Source: Sorghum bicolor (taxonomy: Eukaryota; Streptophyta; Magnoliopsida; Poales; Poaceae). Taken from it: DNA of 64,000 nt. The first letter of the stretch is position 1, and each line of letters begins with the position of its first letter. The stretch lies in contig NC_012874.2 in assembly GCF_000003195.3 (NCBI RefSeq), positions 59,003,448 through 59,067,447 of the forward strand, given 5' to 3'. This document shows positions 45,853 to 57,864 of this stretch, piece by piece. The notes beneath the pieces are model-generated. The model did no database searches, had not been told where the DNA came from, and saw only the letters and a program-made list of their open reading frames with translations. Made by a program: the position numbers and the translations under genes.

Positions 45853-46129
45853 AATTGACATGGTCGTACTTGAGTACTCTAAAAGCGACAAAGTAAACTG
45901 TGCCAGTATGTCTGATTCCTCGATGCTTTTCTTGGTTTGTTGGTACAGTATATTATTGCGTTTCAACTATATCATCATCTGCCTTCTGATTTGGAAGCTA
46001 ACTAGTAGCTTGCTAAAAACATGTCAATGATTAATGTGCATGAATCAGTAGTTTGACCATTATGAAAATGCAATGCTGGCTGAGTGCAATGTATTTTTTA
46101 TATCTGTAACTACATTTATACGTAATATT
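45852..46129. repeat. direct duplication, copy 2 (partner 41362-41649)
   Basis: Aligns with copy 1, sharing TCTGATGCTTTTCTTGGTTTG-like text, the CTGCCTTCTGATTTGGAAGC core and the CGTAATATT end. Confidence 0.85.
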
Positions 46130-46889
46130 CCAACTGAGTCTCATAATATTAGTATGTGCACCCGTAGTCAATTAATTAGTTATTCTCCAGCCTAAATTAT
46201 CAAGTTAATTAGGAAAGTGACATATACGTGTTGCCATGTTGTAACGGTTCAGTAGTGTAATTTCTTTTGCATAACAGCATGCCTAGGGTAACACGACCGA
46301 ACAAACATTATTTCGGTTCAGTAGTGTAATTCTCCTTGCGTGTTATTGTGGACCTCCAAGAAAACAACCACCGTTTCTTACGGTCCTGAACGGTAGCCTT
46401 AGGAATGGTTGGTGGAGTTAAGATTTTACGGCTGTGATTCTGATTTAGGATGTGCAATTTTTATTTTTCAAGGTACAAGAATGTGTTATTTATTTATTAT
46501 TATATTGTTGCCCGTTGAACGAGCACAGCCTGCAGAGCGGGCCGGCCGGACCTGCTAAGTAACCTGAAGGCCAGTCCGTCGGTCCGCAGGCTTGACCAAT
46601 CCGACTCGGTCGTCGTCGGTCCAGCTAGCCTGCAATTGGACTACTGGACAATTTGTTGTCTCGTCGTTTTTTTTATTTATTTAAGATAAGAGAAGAAAAC
46701 AGCATGATTTCTTTGAACAAAGTCGGATATCAACAAGTTGCAAAGTGAGATACACGGTAGCAGGTAATAATGATTTGCACATAATACGGACATGGACACG
46801 GACGGAATGCAGACAACCGCGCCGGCCTTCGTTATTGTTAGTTGTATACAGGACATCACTTGTTTAATTTGTTGCCAACAATAAGTTTG
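46130..46889. other. intergenic, nothing recognised
   Basis: CGGTTCAGTAGTGTAATT occurs twice (46246 and 46313). No gene supported. Confidence 0.3.
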
Positions 46890-47330
46890 TAAGAACATCT
46901 CTAATGATCTTCGTATTTCAACTCCTAAATTAGTACGAGGAGGAAAAAAAGAAGTCATTTTCAAGAGTTTTTCTATATTTCTATCTAAGTTTTTTTCTCA
47001 GCACCTTTTTCTATGATTCAGTCTCATGTTTTGTATCAGGAGCTATGAATTTGTTTCTATATGTGTTTAAGCCCTTCACCGGATCTTTCTCTCTTGCGTT
47101 TTTCTGACTTAAAACCTTGTCTTTCTTCCTTTTTATTACTAGATGGATCGGAAAACTTTGGATGCGCGCTCCTAGGCCACATGCATATATACGTGCTCAG
47201 GATAAATTTTTGTGAGTTCGAAAAAGATCGAGAAGGAAGATGTCAAACTATTAGAGAGAGTTTTTTCTTATTTTTCCAAAAAATTAAGGATGGCAAAGCC
47301 GGATAACAAACTGTTAGAGGTGCTGTAAGT
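46890..47330. mobile_element. possible MITE
   Basis: Left GTAAGAACATCTCTAATGAT and right (complement) AGCACCTCTAACAGTTTG resemble diverged inverted ends of a grass MITE family with CTC(C/T)AACAG termini. Plus-strand frames here have no motifs. Tentative. Confidence 0.3.
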
Positions 47331-47384
47331 AAAGTGATTCTCTCAGAGTATGCCATTGCTACCAGAACGGTGAAATTCTCCTAA

Positions 47385-47727
47385 GGCCCATTTGAATCCT
47401 CAGAATTAAATTTATTCTAATAGTTACAATTTAGCTAATATAGTTGTATATAGAATATATTTATATGTTTATTGTTAGAAATTCAAGAGACATACTTATG
47501 TGTTGTATTTCTATTGTAGTGAAGTGAGTTAAAGAGTGTGCTATAATTTGGAGAATACAATTATAATGTAGTGATCTATAGAATCCATTTCCATCTCTTA
47601 TCCTATGAATTTGAGATAGTTTTATTTGTGAGCTTGAGAAAGTTATGGAACGTCCAATTTCAAGCCAAATAACCTAATCCATTATGTAGATTTCAATTCC
47701 TCTAAAATGAAGGGATTCAAATAGGCC
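47385..47727. mobile_element. Tourist-like MITE, 343 bp
   Basis: Ends GGCCCATTTGAATCCTCAGA and (complement) GGCCTATTTGAATCCCTTCA, flanked by TAA and TAG, fitting a 3-bp TWA-type target. No ORF. Confidence 0.75.
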
Positions 47728-48573
47728 TAGTATTTTTATCTAATAATAAAACACTATCACTAGTCATAGTATATGAGAATCCTAGAAGATATCTAATAGA
47801 AAAAATTATACTAAATATTGAATGTTAACTAGGAAAAAATCTATGTCATTAGGAGAAATCTCAAATTCGGGTTGTGCATGACCTACAAACTTTTCTTTTT
47901 ACTAGGGAGCCGAAGCTTCCAGCATCTGAGACGAGAGGTGCACAGGCACATAGCCATTAAATATCAATTAAAATGTCTTTTTTACTTTCCCAAACAATTC
48001 ATTTTTTCTGTTTTGTGGCCGATAAAAGCTTCCTCATAAACTTTTGCCTAGTGTGGGAGGCACTTACCATTTGATATGATAGAAGAACAAAGAAAAAATA
48101 ACAAATGATTTAGAAAAATACTATTGACTCTCAAGTTTCAACACCTACGGAGACCATATTTACAGGGAAAGTCTCTAAAATTATATGATGTACCCATCGT
48201 ACCTAATACATTCTCGGCATATATTCAAGAGCACAATGGTTTCTTTTCAGACCCGCCGGCTCATATGGTTTCTTTTTCAGACCCACTGGCCACTGGCTCA
48301 TGTGGTTCTTGCTCATTTGTTCCCATACTGTAGTGAACATTGTATAGCACTGTTTCATTATTGATCCACCCTATTTTTCAAATCAGTTTTTTTACATGTA
48401 GCAAATACTAACTCTACAGTAAAATAATTTATAAACGTATTTATATGAATATTTTTTCACAGTTACATTCTTTTGTGAACCGAGGTACTAGTATTTTTTT
48501 CAAAGCGAACTGCGAGTTGTTAGGCAGCATACCAAATTTGGCAACTACTCCGGTATATACCGTGAGTGGCTAC
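47728..48573. other. intergenic, nothing recognised
   Basis: No supported gene. A small repeat (TCAGACCCGCCGGCTCATAT / TCAGACCCACTGGCC...) lies at 48248-48300. Confidence 0.3.
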
Positions 48574-48649
48574 CACTACTACAGAATGAAGCATTGGTCG
48601 ATGCTCAAAATCGCCAAAAACCTCGGCCTTTTTGTGGACCGGGGTTAAA

Positions 48650-48890
48650 GACCCCTTTAACACCGGTTCGTAACATGAACCGGTGCTAAAAAGTCCTGCC
48701 CAACGGCTACTGACAGGTGCTGTCGGGGCAGGGACCCTTTAGTACCGGTTCATGTTACCAACCGGTGCTAAAGGGTCCCCTGTAGCACCGGCCAGTGCCA
48801 CGGGCCGAGGCAAAGCCTTTAGCACCGGTTTGTAAAGGGTGACCCTTTAGCACCGGTTTTTGCCCTGAACCGGTGCTAAAGGTCCGGTTT
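48650..48890. repeat. CACTA subterminal inverted repeats
   Basis: At least six copies of ACCGGTGCTAAA or its complement TTTAGCACCGGT (also TTTAGTACCGGT), in facing pairs. Such arrays bind the element-encoded DNA-binding protein in En/Spm. Confidence 0.85.
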
Positions 48891-49446
48891 ATAGGCCGGC
48901 TCCCTCCTCCCCTCTGCCCATTTGAAACCGAGAGCACCATTGTTGTTCTTGGAGCTTCTTCGTGCTTGTTCTTTATTTGTTCTTCATCTTCGACGCCCAT
49001 CGTTGATCTTCTTTGACTCCGTCATCGTCTCTTCGTGCTTGGAGGTGACTAACTTCAGACTTTCTTGTCTTTTTCATGTTGTTTTTGGCTTGTGATGTTC
49101 CCATCATTTTTAGCTTAAATCCACTTTGTTATTTTGAATCATTCACATGAATTAGTATCCATATATATATATATCATATTTCATGGTTGATCTAGTATTA
49201 ATGTAGTTTGCAAGAATGAATTATAGTAGCTTTTTATGATCTTAGAAAGTAGGATAGTTCAAATTAATTGGTTTGTTAATATCACTTGATTTATTTTTAT
49301 TACTACATAATGTCCATGGTATAATTTAGAAGATTTGTTGAAGTAGCTAGACAAATAAAGGATATTATTAGGTTCTTCTTTAATCATACATGTTTACTAG
49401 TAAATGTGGAATTTATAATTGTTTAAAAATTGAGTATGGATAGTAG

Positions 49447-49969
49447 ATGGCAACCGTGATCGGGTCTTCGGTCTCTCAACGGGTTCAAAAGCGATACCAG
49501 CCGGAACTCCCTCTCATTACTTGTGGCAAGTGTGGGCAGAAGATTGTGATGGAGTATAAAGTGTCAAAAGAGAGAGTAAACAAGGGTCGTATATTCTACA
49601 AGTGTCCGGATCGTAATGTGAGTTATTTCCAGATATTTGCTTATATATGTGCTTATTTTATTAAATGATATTAATTAAACTTTTGATTCTCTCTTTTAAT
49701 TTTAGTGGGACGGTACTGGCGGATGTACAGGTTGGTACTGGGAGGAAGAATACATTGAACACATTAAGAAATCTTTTGCACAGGTGGTTGAGGCTGAAGG
49801 TGATGAGGCAGTGAGCCGGCGAAAGGAGCATAATGATGTTGATCAAGCGAATGATCTATCTATTATAGTTGGGATCGGACGCGAACTAATTATGTTGCTT
49901 AAGTGCATTTTAGTTTTGGTTTTTTTAGTGCTAGTTGCGATTGTATTTGTTGTAGCCAAGCTTGCTTGA
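49447..49969 (+). CDS. GRF-type zinc-finger protein with C-terminal membrane segment: join(49447-49617, 49706-49969)
   Basis: Two exons give a 144-aa protein. The intron (49618-49705, 88 nt) has donor GTGAGT and acceptor TTTTAG and falls between codons. Residues about 22-75 form a GRF-like zinc finger: CGKC (26-29), then GRIFYKCP (48-54), then WDGTGGCTGWYW (58-69), the Cys/aromatic pattern seen in plant GRF-zinc-finger proteins that bind nucleic acid. An acidic/basic linker follows, and residues about 120-141 are strongly hydrophobic (LLKCILVLVFLVLVAIVF), probably a transmembrane helix. It lies between the subterminal repeats and the transposase on the same strand. It is intact while the transposase is riddled with breaks. 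Role unknown; short GRF-plus-membrane proteins are common in grass genomes. The splice model is inferred, not proven. Confidence 0.7.
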
Positions 49970-50064
49970 ATTAATCAACTATGTGTGTTAGACATGTTGT
50001 GCAATAAGATGAGAAACTATATGTGTGCATGGTTTTCATAATATGTATGTTATATTTAATGCAG

Positions 50065-53000
50065 ATGGTAACACGTAATTGGATGTATAATGCCAATCGG
50101 CGCTCCGAAGAGTTCATTAATGGCGTGCACTATTTCTTAAGTGTGGCCGAGACAAATAAGAGGGACGGTTTCATGTGTTGTCCATGTGCCGTGTGCAAGA
50201 ATTTGACGGAATATTCTAACTCAAGAACTCTTCATTCGCACTTATTAAAGTCTGGTTTCGTACCAAACTATATTTGTTGGACGAAGCATGGAGAAAGCAC
50301 GATTATAATGGATGAAGGTGAAGAAGAAGAAGAAGAAGAATTGGACCACGCCAATATTATTGCTCAGTACGGTGGATTCAATGATGTTGCAATGGGAGGA
50401 GATAATGAAGAAGGGGTGGCGGCAGAAGATGATCGGGGCGATGATGCTTTTGGTGATGCCATCCGTGATGCACAAAGAGAATGTGAAAGTGATAAAGAGA
50501 AAGCCAAGTTCGAGCGCATGCTAGAGGACCACAGGAAATCGCTATATCCCACCGCTGAAGAGGGGCAAAAAAAAGCTGGGTACCACACTGGAATTGCTGC
50601 AATGGAAGGCAAAGAATGGTACATCTGACAAGGCATTTGGGCAGTTATTGAAGATCATAAAAAAGATGATTCCGAAAGGCAACGAGTTGCCCACCACTAC
50701 GTATGAAGCAAAACAGGTTGTCTGCCGTTTGGGATTAGAAATCCACAAGATACACGCATGTCCTAATGACTGCATCCTCTACCATGGAGAGGAATACGAG
50801 AATTTGGATGCATGTCCAGTATGTAAGGCATCACGATATAAGATCAGACGAGATGATCCTGGCAATGTTGAGGGTGAATAACGTTATAGGAAGAAAATTC
50901 CTGCCAAGGTTATGTGGTATGCACCTATAATACCACGATTAAAACGTCTTTTTAGAAACAAGGACAATGCAAAGTTGTTGTGGTGGCATAAAGAAGACCG
51001 TAAGATAGACAATATGCTGAGACACCCTGCCGATGGATCCCAGTGGAGAGCGATAGACAGAGAATTCCTAGATTTTGCAGATGATGCTAGAAACTTACGG
51101 TTCGCCTTAAGTACAGATGGTATGAATCCTTTCATGAGCAGAGCAGTAGTCACAGTACTTGGCCAGTTACTCTATGTATCTACAACCTTCCTCCGTGGCT
51201 ATGCATGAAGCAGAAGTTTATTATGATGCCGGTGCTTATCCAAGGACCGAAGCAACCTGGCAATGACATAGATGTCTACCTGAGGCCATTAGTTGAGGAA
51301 CTCCAACTTTTATGGAGCAAACCAGGAGTTCACGTGTGGAATGAGTACAAACAAGAGCACTTTGACCTGCGAGCATTGCTGTTTATAACAATCAATGATT
51401 GGCCAGCTCTGAGTAATCTTTCAGGCCAGTCAAACAAGGGATATAATGCATGCACACATTGTTATGAAGACCTTGACTCTGTATTTTTGAAAAAATGTCG
51501 AAAGGTCGTGTACCTTGGCTACCGTCGGTTTCTTCGTGTGAACCACCTAGTACGAAAGAAAGGCAACCATTTTAAAGGCAAGGCAGACCACTAGACCAAA
51601 CCTCTCAATCGAACCAGGGATGATGTACTCAAAATGGTCAAGGATATAAAAGTGGTATTTGGAAAGGGATGAGGCAACGAACCTATTCCCAAGGATGCTA
51701 AGGGACACGTACCCATATGGAAGAAGAAATCCATATTTTGGGAGCTACCTTACTGGAATGTCCTAGAGGTCCGCAACGCGATCGACGTGATGCATCTGAC
51801 AAAGAATCTTTGTGTGAACTTGCTCGGATTCATGGGTGTCTACGGGAAGTCTAAGGATTCACTTGAGTAATGACAAGACTTGCAGCGCATGAAAGAACGA
51901 GACAACCTACATCCAAAAAAGATAGATGATGGACGTCATTACTTAAGCCCTGCTAGCTACACTCTGAGCAAAGAAGAGAAGGAAAGCATGTTTGAATGTC
52001 TTAGCAGCATCAAGGTCCCATCTGGATTCTCCTCCAATATCAAGGGAATAATTAATGTGCCAAAGAAGAAATTCCTGAACTTGAAGTCCCATGACTGTCA
52101 CGTTTTAATGACGCAATTGCTGCCGGTGGTTTTAAGAGGAATTTTACCTCCACACGTACGTCTAGCCACCGTAAAGCTATGTGCATTCCTCAATGTAATT
52201 TCTCAGAAGGCAATCAATCCAGAGCAACTAGCTACTCTGCAGAATGATGTCGTTCAATGTCTCGTCAGCTTTGAGTTGGTGTTCCCACCATCCTTCTTCG
52301 ATATCATGACACACCTCCTAGTTCATCTGATCAAAGAGATTCGTATTCTCGGTCCTGTGTTCCTACACAACATGTTCCCCTTCGAGAGATTCATGGGTGT
52401 CCTAAAGAAATATGTCCATAGTCGTTCCCGGCCAGAAGGAAGTATTGCCAAGGGCTACGGAACAGAGGAGGTCATAGAGTTCTGTGTTGACTTTATTCTA
52501 GACCTTGACCCAATTGGCATTCCTGAATCTCGACACGAGGGCTGACTCAGCGGAAAGGGAACACTTAGGAAAAAAACATATATTGGTACGGGAGACGATT
52601 ACTTTAATAAAGCACACTACACAGTTCTCTAGAACTCCTCATTGGTGGAACCATATGTTGAGGTACACAAAGATTTCCTACGGTCCCAGTGGCCCGGAAA
52701 GAATGAAGCTTGGATAATGCGTCAGCACATGGAAACTTTTGGCGATTGGTTGCGCAAAAAATGTCAGGGTGATGAAAACATTGATGAGCAACTTTATTTG
52801 TTGGCCAGGCAACCATCATGGCATGTCCTCACATACAAAGGGTATGAGATAAATGGTAACACATTTTACACAGTTGGCCAAGATAAAAGGAGCACCAACC
52901 AAAATAGTGGTGTACGCGTGGATGCCACGGATCCAAATGGGAACAGACAAACATATTATGGACGTATAGAAGACATATGGAAACTAGTCTATGCAGCTAA

Positions 53001-53440
53001 TTTTAAAGTTCCTTTTGTTCTGGTGCCAATGGGTGAAGATGACCGGAGGTGGGGTAACAGTCGACAAGGAGTATGGGATGACAACCGTGGACCTTAACAA
53101 TAGTGGGTTCAAAGACAAACCATTTGTCCTTGCTGCAGACGTGAGTCAGGTGTTCTATTTCAAAGATATCTCTACGAAACCAAAGAGAGGAAAAAATGAT
53201 GCCCACTCAATCGTCAATGAGCCAAAGGGCCACATTGTCCTTTCTGGGAAAAGAAACATTATCGGAATTGAGGACAAGTCAGACATGTTAGGCGATTACG
53301 AAAGGGATGATCGAATTCCGCCCTTCATAGTCAACAAAGACCCAAGCATTCTGTTAAACAATGAGGATACTCCATGGTTAAGGCAGGATCATAACCAAGG
53401 GTCATCCGTCAAGAAGAAGTTCACTGTTGTGTCGACTTAA
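50065..53440 (+). pseudogene. CACTA TNP2-type transposase pseudogene
   Basis: The likely exon starts at the ATG at 50065, right after GCAG (acceptor). Domains in order: transposase-associated domain (50065-50300, WMYNANRRSEEF, CX2C and H motifs), an acidic run of Glu, Transposase_21/tnp2 core (50594-51860; ACPNDCILYHGEEY, CPVCKASRYK, PLVEELQLLW, INDWPALSNLSGQSNKGY, ACTHCYEDL), DUF4218 (51940-52540; LKSHDCHVLMTQLLPV, FPPSFFDIMTHLLVHL) and DUF4216 (about 52840-53200). Breaks: one extra A in the A8 run at about 50567-50574, TAA at 50879, a one-base loss near 51131, stops near 51592, 51669 and 51868, TGA at 52543, TAG near 52630, and a frameshift near 53085. No functional transposase can be made. 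Confidence 0.93.
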
Positions 53441-53473
53441 CATAAAGTCATGTTTAATAGTATGTGTTGTAAA

Positions 53474-54592
53474 ATGTAGAACTTGATGAGTGTAACAAAC
53501 TTTGTATTCATGACTTTTCCATTTGGGACCATCTAGGGTTCGGTCAAAGGGTGTTTTTGTGAAAATCAATGCTTTGACTTTGGTCAAACTTGGTCAAATA
53601 ACCCATTTGATGACTTCAAATGAAAAAATTTTGAACACAAAGTTGTTAGAGATCATCAAGATCTACATTTGATATATTGTCCATTTTTCCATTTGGATAA
53701 TTTTGAGCCAATCCTAAGCACATTTCTTTAAAATCCAAGATGGGTTTTGGTCAAACTTGGTCAAATAACAAACTAAATTACTCAAAATGAAAAAATTTTG
53801 AATACCAAGTTGTTAGATATCATCAAGATCTAAACTTTTTATATACACAATTTTTCCATTTGAGAAAGTTTAAGTTAACAATACCCCCCAAATCTTGAAT
53901 CTCACACAAACTATATGAAACTATATGTGTCAATTGTGGATTTTCAACTACACCTTCCCAAAACTTTGTCAAATGCAAAATTGGTCTATATATTAAATGT
54001 AGATTTTGATGAGTGGAACAATATTGGTATTCATGACTTTTCCATTCGAGACCATCTAGGGTTACGAAACCGCTGCGTAGCTATGAATTCGCTCAAAATT
54101 CAAAATTTAGTGGTTCAAACTTTTTCAAATGAAAAGTTGACCATTAGACTAAATGTAGAACTCGATGAGTGTAACAAACTTTGTATTCATGACTTTTCCA
54201 TTTGGGACCATCTAGGGTTCGGTCAAAGGGTGTTTTTGGAAAAATCGATGCTTTGACTTTGGTCAAACTTGGTCAAATGACCCATTTGATGACTTCAAAT
54301 GAAAAAATTTTGAATACAAAGTTGTTAGAGATCATCAAGATCTACATTTGATATATTGTCCATTTTTCCATTTAGATAATTTTGTGCCAATCCTAAGCAC
54401 ATTTCTTTTAAATCCAAGACGGGTTTTGGTCAAACTTTGTCAAATGACAAACTAAATTACTTTTTATCAAACTTTGTCAAATGACAAACTAAATTTCTTT
54501 TAAAAAATTTTGAATACCAAGTTGTTAGATATCATCAAGATCTAAACTTTTTATATACACAATTTTTCCATTTGAGAAAGTTTAAGTTAACA
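53474..54592. repeat. 3' tandem duplication, period 679 bp
   Basis: 53475 onward (TGTAGAACTTGATGAGTGTA) recurs at 54154 with few changes up to the gypsy insertion. A shorter related half-unit lies near 54008-54062 (TATTCATGACTTTTCCATTC), so the region is built of nested duplications. It is AT-rich and non-coding despite an open frame at 53915-54256. This is the 3' internal region of the CACTA element. Confidence 0.85.
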
Positions 54593-55589
54593 TGTTGGGT
54601 ACCATAAAAATGGATACCCAAATGAGAATAATAAAAATCGCAAAAGACAAAGCAAACCATACATGATTACCAGGGCTCGGGCGCAAGCACCGGCTCGCCA
54701 GACCCCTTGGCCTCGGGCGCAAGCCACGGCTCGCCCGACCCCTTGGCCTCTGGCGCAAGTTCCGCCTCGCCAACCCCTCTTGGGCTCGGGCGCCAACGCT
54801 GCCTCGCTCGAGCCCCCGTCTCGGAGTCGGGCTTCCAACACACGGCGCCCGTACCCACGATGTGATAGGCGTAGTGAGCTCCATACCACGATAGGGCATG
54901 GTGGCGACTATTCCAACCACCCCGGCCACTGTAGCCTTACCTCTTTTACTATGCAAACCTTACCTTTTTCACTGTGGTGTACTGCCTCACAGTAAAAGAG
55001 GAATGGGAGAGATTAACCAGTGTCACTATTAGGTGTCTTCTCCCACTGTTACAGGACAAGCTGCAGTGTCACCGATCCGACCCCCACGACTTCAATAGGG
55101 CTCGGCGACCCTCCACAGGAGCAACCATACTGTCAACCATACCTCAGGACGGGAAGGGCAAGTCTTAACAGGGTCGGGGCTGTAGCTTCACCACTCACCA
55201 GAGGAAGATCACCAATCACACATGTAAAATCCTGTGCCCCCTTGAGACTATAAAAGGGGAACCAGGGCTCACATCCATAACACGGCCAAGCAACACACAA
55301 AGACCACAACTCTAAGCGAGTTCACACATAGAGTAGCAAGCGGCGCTCTGTCCACCACACATAGCCGAGACTTGGGACATAGCCCTCTCTCGCAACCTGC
55401 TTGTACACCCCTACTACAAGCACCTTTGGGTTCAAGGCAATACAGACCCCCGATCTCACACTGGACGTAGGGCATCCTTAGCCTGAACCAGTATAATCTC
55501 TCTGTGTTCCACTTGCATCACCATCCGGGTTAGGGAAACACGCATACTTATACTCATTTGTGTCTAGACGACGAGTCTAGACGCCGACA
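54593..55589 (+). repeat. 5' LTR, 997 bp
   Basis: Starts TGTTGGGTACCAT and ends GACGCCGACA. TATAAAA at 55249-55255 is the likely promoter, giving a transcript start near 55280. GC-rich tandem CCCGACCCCTTGGCCTCGGG-like units occur at 54670-54800. The LTR is bounded on the right by the primer-binding site. Confidence 0.85.
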
Positions 55590-55590
55590 G

Positions 55591-55609
55591 TTGGCGCGCC
55601 AGGTAGGGG
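55591..55609 (+). promoter_or_regulatory. primer-binding site
   Basis: TTGGCGCGCCAGGTAGGGG immediately follows the LTR after one base; a primer site of this form is common in grass gypsy elements of the Tat group. Confidence 0.75.
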
Positions 55610-55652
55610 CCTTTTGCGTGACATTCATCTTTCCCTATTGGGGAAAGCCCGG

Positions 55653-57864
55653 ATGGCAGACGGATTCCACCCACTTCGCCTCGGCACCATCATGATGTTT
55701 GGGAGTTTGGAATTCATGTCGCTTGGCTCTGGCTATGACATGGTCCTCCTCCCACCACGTGGTGATACCGAACCTCACCCTAAGCCGATCACACCGCAGC
55801 CAATGCGTGGGAGGCGCTCGGGGCACCATCCAGGGGGTGCCCGGCGGGGGCGTCAGAGGTCTAGGATCTCTGACCCTACCACCGAGGCATGGGTCTGTCC
55901 GGCCTTCCCCCCGCATATTCCTCACCAGATCACCCATTCTTCTGGCCCGACAGGTGCTAGAGGAAGGGCCCATGGAGCATCAAGCTCCACTCCATGGACC
56001 AATAGGGGAACATCGCGACCTCCTGTTCCACCCCGGTCAAAGGGCAAAGCACGGCTCCCGCCCCCTCCTCAGAAGAGGGACCAGGGGGCCTCGACTTCTC
56101 GTCGCCCTCCACCTAAGGATGGAAGAAAGACAGCGACGCCTCCTGAGCTCCCTTTTGGGCTCAAGAGCACAGCCGCCACTTACGCCTCTTCCGTGAGCAC
56201 TTCATTAAGTGTGTACGTGGATCTTCCAGGGCACCACCTGAGGTCTACCCAGGACCTTATCGCTACACCACCTGTCTCATCGTACCCTGAGGATCCTACC
56301 TCAGGAGATGACGAGTGGGCTGGCGCTGATTTTTCCGGTTGTGGCGACCCGGAAACTTTCATGCGCTTTCTGGAGGCCAGCAACTACTGCCTCGGCTACT
56401 CCGACTCCGACGACGGCAGCTACGATCCGTCACGAGAGTGTTTCAACCTCGAGGTCGGAGGAGCGCCCCCAACGCTCAAGGGGGTGCAGGGCCCTCTGGG
56501 CAGGGGAACGCCAGTCCACCTCTCAACATGACTCCCGGGACCCATCCTGGAGCCCGCGGGGCCACCTCAGCCCCCGCGGGTGATCGGTGCCCTGACCTCG
56601 AGCAACTCAATGAGCTGGAGGCCAGGCTCGAAGAAGAGCGCGTACGCCTCCGCCAACTCCGCGAGACACTGGTCCAAGACCAGTCCGCCCGCGGGGACGG
56701 AGGCGAGGCTAGACGCCGCGCCCGGGACATCAACCGCCGCATCATCAAGGACGAAGGGGGAGACAATCCCCTAGTCTTCAGTACGGCCAGCCAGAACGTG
56801 ATGGCTACCACCCTCCTCCTCAGAGCGATGCCCGAGCCATCGACTCCTGAGGGGAGAAGGGTGCACCAGGGGCTACGTGGCCTCCTGGAGCAAGCTGTGG
56901 TACAAAACGCAGAAAGTTCTGCGTCACAATCCCATGGTACGAGACGCCAAGGGGACCGACCCCTCCTAACAAAGCACCAACGGTGCAGGGTCCGCCGCCC
57001 CCTAATCCGCAAGGGGCAACAAGGCCCCATATGTCCATGAGCGTGTCGGGACCAATGTGGATGCCCGGGTCACCCTCGAGGCCAGACGGCAGGACAGGGA
57101 CGAGGCCGAGTCTCAGCGCTAGCGACCGCGCCGAGGCGGGAAGTACGACCCCGACCACGACCGCAGTACGTCGCCGGAGCCTTCGGGCCCCCGCGTCTTC
57201 AGCGAGGCCATCCGTAGGGCCAAGTTCTTGGTACGATTTCGACAGGCCGCTAACCTCACCAAGTACTCAGGGGAGACCAACCCTGAGCTGTGGCTAGCGG
57301 ACTACCACCTAGCATGTCAGCTAGGCAGAGCGGACGATGACCTGCTCATCATCCGCAACTTGCCACTCCACCTAGCTGATTCGGCCAGAGCGTGGCTCGA
57401 GTATCTTCCTGAGTGCATGATCCACGACTGGTCCGACCTAGTCAAGATCTTCGTTGAGAACTTCCAGGGCACATACGTGCGCCCTGGGAACTCCTGGGAC
57501 CTCAGGAGCTGCCGACAGAAGCCCGATGAGTCCCTCCGAGACTTCATCAGGTGATTTTCCAAGCAATGCACCGAGCTCTCTAACATCACAGACTCCAACG
57601 TCATCGGAGCTTTCATCGCTGGTACCACCTACAAGGAACTGGTACACGAGCTCAGTCGCAAGACCCCCACGAGCACTAGCCAGTTGCTCGACATCGCCAC
57701 AAACTTTGCCTCAGGCGAAGAGGCGGTTGGTGCCATTTTCTCCGACGGCGCGGCCAAAGGGAAACAAAAGGCCGAGGCCACGAGGCCTCGGGCTCTCGTG
57801 ACCCCAAAAAGAAGAAGAAGGGTCACAAGGGGAAGCAGGGTCGGTCGGACGACAACTTGGTCGC
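55653..57864 (+). pseudogene. gypsy gag pseudogene, interrupted
   Basis: An N-terminal low-complexity part is open from 55653 (MADGFHPLRLGTIMMFGS). A frame change near 56480 leads to a coiled-coil-like stretch (LEQLNELEARLEEERVRLRQ, about 56600-56670) and a further frame change near 57050. The conserved gag core is at 57200-57720: LTKYSGETNPELWLADYHLA, LPLHLADSARAWLEYLP, FQGTYVRPGNSWDLRSC, KPDESLRDFIR, then TGA at 57552-57554 where Arg is usual, FSKQC, and ELVHELSRKTP. It ends abruptly at 57864 at the inserted element. Inactive because of at least two frameshifts, stops and the insertion. Confidence 0.85.

Larger units (their letters stand above)
48574..54592 (+). mobile_element. CACTA (En/Spm) transposon, left 6 kb, interrupted at 54593
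   Basis: It starts CACTACTACAGAATGAAG at 48574, a typical CACTA terminus. Subterminal inverted repeats of the type AACCGGTGCTAAAGG fill 48650-48890. Then come a GRF zinc-finger gene, a decayed TNP2-type transposase, and a 3' region of tandem repeats. The right end is not reached because a gypsy element inserted at 54593 (left duplication TAACA); it should reappear beyond the window. Confidence 0.9.
54593..57864 (+). mobile_element. Ty3/gypsy (non-chromovirus, Tat/RIRE2-like) element, 5' part, split by another insertion
   Basis: 5' LTR 54593-55589, primer site 55591, then gag to 57864, where the reading is cut by an oppositely oriented retrotransposon. The gag sequence type points to the Tat/RIRE2-like group, but pol is not in the window, so the lineage is tentative. 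The rest of this element should continue to the right of the inserted element, beyond the window. Confidence 0.85.

Noticed and set aside
50245..50636. Minus-strand frames opposite the CACTA transposase
   Set aside because: Antisense shadows of the recognised transposase domains.
53915..54256. 113-codon frame in the CACTA 3' region
   Set aside because: It falls entirely in the tandem duplication and repeats the same peptide phrase; no domain.
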